Assembly (NCBI GenBank): GCA_023634235.1
Contig: JAMKCF010000003.1
Span: 5,422,958 to 5,486,957, forward strand
DNA length: 64,000 nt
Origin: Pisaster brevispinus
Lineage: Eukaryota > Echinodermata > Asteroidea > Forcipulatida > Asteriidae
Reading direction: 5' to 3'
The first letter of the stretch is position 1. Each line of letters starts with the position of its first letter. Shown here piece after piece: positions 38,401 through 48,000 of this stretch. A program made the position numbers and the translations under genes. Below the pieces are notes generated by a model, which saw only the letters and a program-made list of their open reading frames with translations, was not told where the DNA came from and did no database searches.

Positions 38401-39776
38401 CTGGTATCAAACAAGACATGAACAAATATATATTCGGTTTGCGGTAACACCATGTGTATATCTACTAGCTATGTAGATTTGTTCTTAGAGAACTACGTGT
38501 AGGTCTTGCTTTTTATTCTACTGCCACGGAGTAGATTTGGAAATCAGGAGACTACTTCGGGAGACTACTTAGTTATGGAAACTGTCCAGCTTATTAGCTA
38601 CTACCTGGGCGGAGGGTAGGAAATCGCCCGGGAATACTACTCTAAGTAGTCTCCCGATTTCCAAATCCACTCCGCGGCAGTAGAATAAAAAGCAAGACCT
38701 AGTTCTCTAAGAACAAATCTACATAGCTAGTAGATATACACATGGTGTTACCTCAAACCGAATATAAATTGATACCTCACCATGCAAAGCCTCAAAAAGT
38801 ACATAAACAAATAGGAATTAAACATACAAACCTTTGTTACAGAAGTATATATAACTAGTCCTATGTCAGACCTGTAATTTAACAGAGGCAACGGCTGTTG
38901 CCCTGGTCTTGGCCATGGTGCCCCTTCAAAAGCTTCCCATAGACTTTAAGATTTTCCAGAAGACATGCCCTTTGCAAAATTAAAATGGACTTGCCCTCTC
39001 AAAGATGAAATTCCAGGCCTGCCATATTGAGCACAGGTGGTCAGTATTGAATCCATCAAATTCAGGCAATGCCAGGGGATGGAATCTTGAAGATTCATAT
39101 AGTTCTGTAATTCCATCTTTTGGGCAATGGATAAAATATCAAAACATTGTCTTAAATCACTGTTTTTTATGATAAAGGCATGATAGCGTCATAGAGCTGT
39201 AATATACAATGTACATTGGCCATGTGGGCGCATCCATATGTTAACAAACCTATGTAAAAGCTTGGAATTTTGTATGGCTATTGTATGGCCATTTGCTTTG
39301 ATTCTGTTCTGTGCGCTTAAAATCTTTGAATTGAACCCCAGTTCAGTAAACGTGTGTACTTTTACATGCATAACACAAACCTGTAATATGCGCATCAGTT
39401 TCAAAGCGAACTTAAAATCTATAAAACAAAAGTGTTTCAGAGTCAACGCAAGCCTCCAAGATGACTGCATCCAGGAGACTTGAAAAATGCATGTATATGG
39501 AATCTAGAGTTAGTGCACTAGTCAATATATATAGTAGGCCTAATATATAGCTCAATGGTAAGCATACAATCTGATCTAGCTATGGCATCTTTACAAATTA
39601 TTGACCCTCAAATTGTTAATAATTTGTTCCTCTGCAGGCCCCCTAAGCCGATAGCTTTATGTGGAGCATTAGGGTGTAGCAATCCCAAGAGGTATTCCTG
39701 CTCCAAGACTGGAGTTCCACTCTGCAGCTTAGAATGCTACAAGAAGAACCTACGAACTCATCAGCCAGTTACATGA
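32423..39776 (+). CDS. INO80B: INO80 complex subunit B (zf-HIT protein)
   Basis: Exons 32423-32489, 33215-33413, 34429-34628, 35737-35879, 36640-36801, 37488-37544, 38161-38276 and 39638-39776 join in frame with GT-AG borders and encode 360 aa, close to the human protein. INO80B (PAPA-1, yeast Ies2) is a nuclear subunit of the INO80 ATP-dependent remodeller. Seen in order: a Lys/His-rich stretch (about 30-44), the conserved PQLKLKIKIGGQTLGTK near 72-88, an acidic Glu/Asp tract (about 100-150), EAWLDALEAGQLD near 174-186, LLTARQRAML across an exon join near 200, a basic coiled segment with EEHKKQTIARL (about 254-264), FPPGKQYPL near 303-311, and a C-terminal HIT finger with C323, C328, C336, C344 and C348. 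The start ATG has a good context (aagATGG). Intron 3-4 holds a degenerate minisatellite. It converges with RPAIN. Confidence 0.96.
34470..34610 (+). repeat. GAG/GAA codon-rich tract inside INO80B exon 3
   Basis: A run of gaa, gag and gat codons encodes the acidic tract of INO80B. It is coding low-complexity sequence, and the long frame on the opposite strand here is its shadow. Confidence 0.85.
35320..35640. repeat. Degenerate minisatellite in INO80B intron 3
   Basis: Variants of gaaggatttgggcc and gaattgggctat recur roughly every 50 bases, about six times, with poor conservation between units. The open frames over it are chance. Confidence 0.55.
38431..38800. mobile_element. Long foldback (inverted-repeat) element
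   Basis: Arms at about 38431-38580 and 38640-38770 are inverted repeats. For example gtaacaccatgtgtatatct on the left faces agatatacacatggtgttac on the right, and ttgctttttattctactgcc faces ggcagtagaataaaaagcaa. The single-stranded form could make a hairpin with a stem of more than 100 bp. It lies in the last INO80B intron. A half-arm copy is at 23940-24010. Confidence 0.85.
38867..39021. mobile_element. MITE-like element, CAGGCCTGGAATT family
   Basis: The ends cagacctgtaattt and aaattccaggcctg are inverted, with inner 'gccccttcaaaag' and 'gccctttgcaaaat' blocks as at 15630-15768. It is in INO80B intron 7. Confidence 0.6.
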
Positions 39777-39853
39777 GCATCATAATACAATGAGGCATCG
39801 TCTGGGTAGTTCCCACTACTCTTGATTGAGATTTTAATGCAGTAAAGCATCTT

Positions 39854-39859
39854 TTTATT
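39854..39859 (-). terminator. Minus-strand AATAAA (candidate poly(A) signal)
   Basis: The hexamer lies 68 bases downstream of the stop of the hypothetical frame 39927-40433. It supports that model only weakly. Confidence 0.25.
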
Positions 39860-39926
39860 AGAACCAGTCTTTTTTTTGACACAACACTCGGGCCATATCC
39901 GAATGAAGCGAGTACGGATACGGGCC

Positions 39927-40433
39927 TTAGCTGCAATGGCAACATTGAAGAATAGTACTTTTTGGCCTCCTGTGCATTTCCACTGACAAAGCCATTAATT
40001 TAGACACAACCTTAGTCTGTTTACGGATTAAACTATGGCTGGACCACCATGTTAACGTTTGAGCATTGAAGCATTGGCTGACCTTTGCAACAGCTGCAGC
40101 TTTGGCCTTACTTTGGTGCTCATAGACTTTAGTGAACTGTTGAAAAAAATAAGGAAATGACAACCGAGTGGTGGAAGGTCTACACAATACAATGGTTGCT
40201 TTTCCTTGGCGTACAGTACTTCAATTTCTCAAGTTGGTAAATCTACTTACCATTCCCTTGCATAAGTTCTTCTTATCAGTTACTTGTAGGTCTTCGCCTT
40301 GACTTGGGTTAGAAATACCATGATGGTTATGTACAATAAACTTTAAAAATGAGTACAATATGTGACACAAAGCAACACGTAGTTGGCATGACCAGCAAAT
40401 GTTCCGATTGCAACAAGGCCCTGTCGTGCTCAT
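39927..40433 (-). CDS. Hypothetical three-exon small protein, antisense to INO80B 3' flank
   Basis: Three minus-strand blocks (40251-40433, 40083-40136, 39927-40016) join in phase 0 and give 108 aa from ATG to stop. The first donor is GGAATG|gtaagt and the second acceptor is a strong pyrimidine run ending caacag; the last acceptor is poor in pyrimidines. The middle peptide is FTKVYEHQSKAKAAAVAK and the end has CCHC. I recognise no family. The first block is Cys-rich and may be non-coding in part. A minus-strand AATAAA follows at 39854. This may be chance; transcript evidence would decide. Confidence 0.2.
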
Positions 40434-40556
40434 TGCATGGACTCAAAACCGCACCAGTGATACTTCATTGATTACATCATCTGTGAATGGGATTTCAGTT
40501 CTCCACCATGCAAAGATTAAAATCTCATGTGACATGATTTGTATGTACAGATTGTA

Positions 40557-40562
40557 AATAAA
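40557..40562 (+). terminator. Candidate INO80B poly(A) signal
   Basis: AATAAA lies 781 bases after the INO80B stop. Another AATAAA is at 40335-40340. Either could end the transcript; nothing in the sequence settles it. Confidence 0.35.
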
Positions 40563-40603
40563 ATGTAAAAAGTGGAAAAGAAAAATGGTGTCCGTTTTTT
40601 GGT

Positions 40604-40609
40604 TTTATT
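40604..40609 (-). terminator. Minus-strand AATAAA (candidate poly(A) signal)
   Basis: It lies 347 bases after the stop of the hypothetical frame 40956-42066 and about 1.5 kb after the RPAIN stop. It could serve either. Confidence 0.3.
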
Positions 40610-40955
40610 TTCAAAATGTGTATCGACATCATTAGTTACAGTAATCAAATCAAAAAATTTTTAAACAGAAACAAATAAATAATAAAAAAGAATGAAAACA
40701 AAAATTACTAAACCCAGAGTTCAATCCGTTGATCTGTGTGCTTAATAAGCTTTCTTTAAAAAGAAATTGCTGAAGTGAAGATAATTTCCAAATCTATGTA
40801 AACCTCACAAATGAAGTCGCTTAAAGATGCAAACATTTTATGAACGTTAAGTTGTTTACACATAGAAAATTACAAATATATAAGTTATAAATATAAGTCC
40901 GGAATATATACACAAATGATCTTTGCATTTGATATTAACAATGAATGGTTCAGGA

Positions 40956-42066
40956 TTACAACTTCTCTGCTGACTTCTTCCTTTGCAATGCTGTAGAAAC
41001 CTGAGAGACACTGTGCATAGTTTTAGTGTTCAAAACAATCTCCTTTTTTCTTCTTTTCTTCTTGCAATGCTTAAGCTCATGTCTGATGGTGTTGACCTAC
41101 TGAATCATATTCGCAAAGGAAATGTACCATAGTTGTTATGCAATGAAAATATTGCACAAGTAGAAAGAGTTATTAAGGTTTTGGGGACTAGGATACATGC
41201 GGACACAAACTTGATCAGGGACCAAGTCAGGGTTCCATTTCATGGCTCTGCTTACTGTGGAATTCTTCGCTTACAGCGTCCTGTAATGCGCATAGTGCTA
41301 TGGGCTATACGCGCAGAATTCTGTGGTGAGCAGAGCCACGATAGTGGGGCCAGGGCCCAATTTCATAGTGCTGCTTAAGCAGAAAATACTGCTTAACAAT
41401 TTCCTGCTAAGCAAAAATGAGCAGGATACCGGTCACAAATGGTACATGTGAAATGGTATTTTGGCTGGTTACCTTATCCTGGTAAGCATAATTTTCTTGT
41501 GCTTAGCTACTTTTTGTGCTTAAGCAGCTCTATGAAATTGGGCCCAGATTGGATAAAAAAACAGGAAAGCTTGAAAAAATTGACATAAGTGCCAGGCCTA
41601 TGATTTGTCAGAATTTTTCCTGATTTCAGGATTTGGGAATTGAGTTTGAAAAATTTACGAGTCCGCAGTCTGATGTTTGAAAACAGTGTAAACAGTGATG
41701 GGGCTTTTCACTGTTTTGTTGAGACTCTGATGACCGATTAAACTTAATCTTTCACAAGTTTGTAATATTCCATGTATATGTCGGGTCACACACAGTGCAG
41801 ATACTGGTCTTTGAAAATCACCAAAGATGGTCGCATGCTTTAAGCAGTGCCATAACATTTGGCTCGGTTTTCTGTAGTATAATAATCATCATCCATGTAA
41901 GTATTATGTATATATTTACCATTGCAAACTTGGAGCGTGACATACGTACTAAGTGGCAGTAAAAGAGTATGCTATCTATAGGGGGAATGGCAGTTTTGTA
42001 GCCAACCTGTGTGATCTCTAGCACTGGTTTCTCTTGATGGTGGAATTCATTATTCAATCTCTGCAT
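40956..42066 (-). CDS. Hypothetical two-exon basic small protein downstream of RPAIN
   Basis: Blocks 41920-42066 and 40956-41096 join in phase 0 (donor GCAATG|gtaaat, acceptor attcagtag) and encode 95 aa. The N-terminal part reads like folded protein (EKPVLEITQVGYKTAIPPID) and the second exon is strongly basic (ELKHCKKKRRKKE). The ATG lies 22 bases beyond the RPAIN stop codon on the same strand, with an in-frame TGA just upstream. I know no family for it. It could be a separate gene, an alternative 3' part of RPAIN (exon 43143-43280 also ends in phase 0), or chance. Confidence 0.25.
41228..41352. mobile_element. Foldback of the GGCTCTGCTTAC type
   Basis: The left part atttcatggctctgctta and right part gagcagagccacgatagtgg are inverted, with 'tggaattc' and 'gaattctg' inside. 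It abuts the element 41353-41545 directly, giving two related foldbacks in tandem. Confidence 0.5.
41353..41545. mobile_element. MITE-like element with 27-bp GGGCCCAATTT inverted ends
   Basis: The left end gggcccaatttcatagtgct and right end agctctatgaaattgggccc are almost perfect inverses, continuing through ttaag/cttaa. The 193-bp element is non-coding and the best preserved of its family here. It lies between the two exons of the hypothetical frame 40956-42066. Confidence 0.75.
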
Positions 42067-42088
42067 AGGTCACTCCAAAGGTAGAATT

Positions 42089-45000
42089 TTAAATCACAAT
42101 GAAGAGGAAGTCACAGATCTGCATAAAAAAAAAAAAATTGACACAAGTCCACAGTAAGTCTTTGCCCTAAAATAATTGCACATTTCCGTTTTTATTTCAA
42201 GAGGCTCCGAGACTTCTAAATGCTGTAAAACTACATCCCTGCTTGCCTCTTTTATTATGGTTCTAAAAAACAGATCACTGTGTTTATGTTAGATCCAGGG
42301 GCATGGTTTACCACACTCAGTTATATGCTTAATAAGAGATGACATTACATTAACGGAGGAGAGTTTTCGCACCATCGAATTAATAAGCTATAAAGTAAAT
42401 TGCATCATATCATTTGGAGGTTCGGCATCACTAACAAAAAGACAATCACCTTATGGGGACTGAGGTTGTTTTCTACAAAAAGCGGTAGGTTTTGGGACTA
42501 GTGGGATATGAATAGATACAAAGTGAGCTGGAGGTTATAGCTTTTGCACTTTTCATCAATGTTTATACAACAGTTAACAAGTAATAAACTATAAGGGAAA
42601 CTGACTGGGTAAATTTTAAAACAATTTTGGGTTGAACGAAGACAAATTGACTAGAGCGGGACTTGAACCTGCGACCTCTGGATTAACATGCCAGCGCTCT
42701 ACCAACTGAGCTGTCTAGCCCTGATGTAAGTACAATCTCCCTATTTTGTCAATATCCTTGTTCGGGGGGTGCCAGTCAGAAGCCATTCAGCCTGTAACTG
42801 CCATATAGCCAAGGATCACACCCAACTTTACGATACAACCTGGGAAGTGGCAGCAGAGGGATCACCTAAAGGGGATGTGACCTTTTTATTTCAAATATCA
42901 CCACAAAATGAACCACAAAGGAAACGGATGATAATAATGATTAACGTGAGCAAACCAGAGAGCTTTATCTAATACAATTACCAGAGCTTAGACGAAAACC
43001 TTGGTGTCTGTAATAATTCCTGAGTCTTGGTTAATGGCTTCTTGTTAGGTTCTAGTCAAATTGGCGTACCCCGCAGGACTCGACTTACAGCTTGTTTATA
43101 CTGTGCTACCATAGGGGACCAGTCTAGATCAGATCGACATACCTGACAAGATAGTAAGAGGTTGTGTGCATTGAAGGCATTGGTGACAGTGAACTCAGGC
43201 TGGCCATGGCATCTTCCGCTATGCTGACCCACTCCCTCCTCCAGCTGCTGTCTGACATTGGCCAGGGTCAGGCAGTCTTGCTAATAATGCAAGCAGAAAA
43301 CAATTTACTTGGTGTAATTGAAGGGATACCAAATTTCCATTCTAACCAAATGGAAGACTTTGGAACGTTAGGTGGCAGCAGACTAACCAGGTAAATTTCC
43401 ATTGTTTACGTAGCTCTGAGCATGCGCACATTACAGAGAACAATGGATTTACCTGGTAAGTCTGCTGCCACCTAGCATCCCAAAAGTCCCCCATTGTAAA
43501 ATAACAATTCTAGAAGCTATGACTGCAGTCGGGGAATACATAAGTTCAAAGCTGACTTGCCAAACTTTGTTTTGGTCACAACTTTCGCAAAGGTCAAGTG
43601 GTATGTTGTAACCAATAAAAATGCATTATATCAGCCCAGGACACTGCTGGGACTAACAGACAAGGTTTAAGAAAAGAGTTTGTTTAAGAAAATTTACAAG
43701 AAAGATCTGCACAGACAAAACAAAAAGTGGAGACTTTTACATGGAAACACTTTTTATAAACGACAAACAGACCAATATATAGAGAGAAAAAAGAAGCAAT
43801 TGAAATTCATCAAAAACAATAAAATGACACACTTGATGGCACTTAGATTACTTTTGCTACATCATGTACTGAACAAAATCCAAGATAAACAATGCACAAT
43901 GAAAGAAGTGCACTTATTTTCTCAACAATACAACAACAATGGTAATAATAACAATGTGTATCTATTAGGTGCTTTATCGAGCCAAGTAGCCCCCTCAAAG
44001 CGCCTTACAACAACAATACCCCTGTCATCAGGCCCTCAGTAGTCTTGAAACATCTGGGCCCAATTTCATGGCTCCACTTACCGTAAGCAAAGAATCAGCG
44101 CTTACGGAAGCAGGAAATTATTTGCTTACATAAAGCCTATTTCATGGGTTAGCAGAGAATTTTGGTTGTGCGCATGAGCATGGGCCCAGAACTCCTTAGG
44201 AGTATGCAGTACCGGCAACCAAACAGGCTCACAGGTTGCTAATCACTCACATCAACAATCTATACCCTTGCAGGTCCTGGGTTATGAGAAGCAATTGCAG
44301 TCAAGTGCCTTGCTCAAGGACACAGATGTCACGACTGGGATTTGAACCCACACTCTGATGACTCAGCCACAAGCATTTAAGTTCAATGCACAAGACAGTT
44401 AGGCAATCACAGACCATAACAGTTGTTTAATTAGCACTGGTACTTGAATGAAAAAAAACACATGAATAGTTACCTCTGTGTTTATCCTTGCCCCACAAGA
44501 GCAGAAAATCACCCCTTTACTTAACATCAGAGGATTTCTAGAAAGACAAATATTGGTAATGACAGTTACCAGAAAAGCATAACATAATAATTATTATTTG
44601 GGTTTGAACAAAGACAAATTGACTGGAGCGGGACTTGAACCAACGACCTCCGGATTAGCGTACCGGCGCTCTACCAACTGAGCTATCCAGCCCTATGTTG
44701 GCGGTCTCCCTATTAGTCAATATCTTAGTTCGGGGGTGCCAGTCAGAAGCCAATAATAATAGCATTTTATTACAGAGAAGTCCTCACAAAAAATGTAGGT
44801 AGTTATTGCTATAAACCCAAAGGGAAATGTCACACAATGACAGTTTACAGGCAACCAGTCCCAAGCAATCTCGACAAAAGAAGAACATTTGCAGTTCAAT
44901 TTTCACATAAAAATCTCTGTGATAGTGAGATACTGTTAGAAAAATGTATCTTGTGCTATTGAAGTGTTCCTTTTGCATAGTTGGAGTTGGTTGCCTCCAA

Positions 45001-48000
45001 GTTGCCTGTAAAAAGTTATCTCACGTAACAAGGCTCTGTTTGTTAAACTGAATGAAGTTCAAGGTTGTACAGCAGTAAACCCAGTAACTCACTAACCTTT
45101 TGCAGATGGGGCATATGAGGTCATCTGAGTGGAGTTGTTCTACCGTGGCACTGAGCGACGCTTCGGCTAATTGCAAACTGGCTTCATACTCTGCAATGAT
45201 GGCATCCTCTGATACACGGGATGAAATAAATAAATAATTCATTCAAATTCTACCTCTAGGATTCATCTGAGAAAATTTATAATAATAACATCATCAGACA
45301 CTTATAATGCGCCATCGATCTAGTTAACAATTCTGAGGCATTTAAATTAACGTTTAAGACGGGTATGCTAAGATTTTGAAGTACGAGACCCGTTCATAAA
45401 ACACCTTGTAAGGTTTTTAAAGGTCGCAATCTGCTGCCAACTTTGCCAGAAACACTGGGGCAAACCTCTTCTCTTGAGATTGTATGAAATGAAAAATCCT
45501 GAAAATTTGACCGAAGTCTCCTCTTAGATTCAAGATGAAGCCCCCTGAATGTACAGGATGTTAAATGTTTTAGATGTTTACGTTTACGTTGATAACTCGG
45601 TGAGATCCTTAAGTCAGGACGTTAAGCCAAGGGTGCTTGATTGCTGGTGGAGTGCAGATCGGACAGAAAAGTGCTACCATAAACAAAACTTGAAAAACTG
45701 AAAGTGCTGGCCACAGAGACAACTGGAACTCAATTGGTGCGGGGAACTAGACCGGTGCTAGTTTACAGACCCTCTACATCATTTCAAAATCTGAAGGTTT
45801 CTGGTTATAACAAGGGCTTATAAAAGTCTTTAATCCGTGTGATGTTTGCAGAGAATCTGAGCTTGAAGGCGCAAGTAGATCAACAAAATTTCTGACAAAC
45901 CACAGGCCTGTTACTAATAAAGACTTGTTGTGAAGCATACCTTCTATCATGAGTTCTGCTTGAATGTCTTCCATTAGGGTAAGAACCCCATCCTTGTTCA
46001 GGTCCTCCAGAGACTGTTGGAAAAAAAATCAGATTACGTCATAATGTTTTCCTATTACAGAACAGAAAGTCTGATATCTACATGTAGTAAATTTGTTTGG
46101 GTAAGAGCAACAATTCCCACATTTATATATTGAATATTCAGAAAGTTGAATGCTCTGAAAAGCAACTACTTTGATTCTAACATTGGGTACCAGCAACGAG
46201 AATACCCACAGGAATTTATATGTTAGTCCTTGGGATATTATGTCATTTAAAAGAGATGCCTTGGAATAGTTGTGTCTCTTAAAGTTTGGGACGGTGACAG
46301 CAGTGACCATTTTCCTCTTCGAGAAAGTTCCGGAGGACTTTAAGAAGTCGAAGACAATTCTGCTCCCCATAGTACGTTGGGTATGGGACCACAAAGAATC
46401 CTTTTCTTGGACTTGCCCAACATCTTCCACAAAATAATTGGTTGATTGAATGTAGTTTTCCACAAAGACAACTTTCATACCACCAGTAGTAGTTTGAAGT
46501 TTACCAAGTGATAAACCACAAGGGAAACTGACAGGGTAAATTTTTGAATGATTTTGGATTGAACAAAGTAGGAGTTGTGACTTTTTATTTCAAATCAAGT
46601 AATAAACCTAAAGGTCATCCCTCTGCTGCCACTTCCAGGGTTGTATCGTAAACTTGGGTTTGATCCCTGGCTATGCAGCAGTTACAGGTTCAATGGTTTC
46701 TGACTGGTACCCGAACAAAGATATTGACAAAACAGGGAGACTGCCAACATAGGCTAGAAAGCTCAGTTGGTAGAGCGCTGGCATGGTAATCCGGAGGTCG
46801 CAGGTTGAAGTTTCGCTCTAGTCAATTTTTCTTTGTTCAACCCCAAAATTTGTTTGAAATTTACTCACATCATCTGGATTGTAACCATGAGTGCTTTTCA
46901 TCTCCACATTGGCCTGTCTTTGTTCCCATTGCATCAACTTCCATTCCTCTGCCATAACCTCACTGACAACTGAGCCCCGTCCAGGGCTGCTCCCCTTTGG
47001 GGATGATCCATCAAGCCCACTACGGAACTTCTGTAGGAGATTCTCTCTACTGTTGCGGAGTCGTTGGAAACATCGCTGTAGAAGCCATCAAAAACGAAAC
47101 ACACATGAATAGAAATTTGTCTAACACCCCTTATAAAGATTCTGCCTTTTGATTGGTTTAGAGCCTGTCACATTATACATATACGTCTTACTTTTACTTC
47201 AAAGCAATGCGAACGCGACGCTCTATACAGGCAGCAATCAATGTACTAATATACCTGTAACGGAAACAGGTCAACTCATACCCAGGTCAACTTGTACCCA
47301 AGTCAACTCATACCCAAAATATTGTACCCGAGCTGACTTGGGTACGAGTTCACCTAGGTACGAGTTGACTTGTGTACGAGTTGACTTGGGTACGAGTTCA
47401 CCTGGGTAAGAATTGACTTAGGTCGAGTTGACTTGGGTACGAGTTGACTTGGATACGAGATGACCCGAATTCCCTGTAACCTATAGCAACAGCAGCTTTT
47501 CGGTACCTAGACGTCTAAGAACAATATGCTTGGGGTGTCATAAAACCAATATCGACTGCTTTTACTTATTTGCCGAGGATCACCGAGGGCGTCATAGTTT
47601 TAACCATAGCATTCGAAGCTGTCAGTTTATGTAACAATTAATTAAATTAGGAAAACAATTTTGTCTTAAAATGTGGCTTCAATGTCAAATTCAGTTTTGT
47701 GATGCACCCTTTTTTCAATAGAAAGAGTCCCCAAAAGAGTCAGGAAAAATTGCAAGTCTCTACCTTCATCATGTTAAAAATGATGTCAAAAAAACACTAA
47801 AATATCATTTTATCTGGTACTCTTTCATAACGAAATTTTAAGCATGGCGTCGGCGAACATCAACAAAAATCATTTTGTCCAAATGAAAGTAGTTAACATG
47901 GTTTAGTGATAAAAGTAACCCTCTACTACTCCTGGAACCCCCTATGAGGTTCATTCCGCTGTCATGACAAAAAGTGTCCGCTCATTAGCATATTGCGATC

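Noticed and set aside
42648..42722. True tRNA gene
   Set aside because: A and B boxes are present, but all five copies are embedded in the same repeat, have altered stems and differ at the anticodon position, so they are tRNA-derived repeats.
47149..47409. 86-codon plus-strand frame rich in Thr, Pro and Ser
   Set aside because: Its second half is the inverted minisatellite in RPAIN intron 1; no homology.
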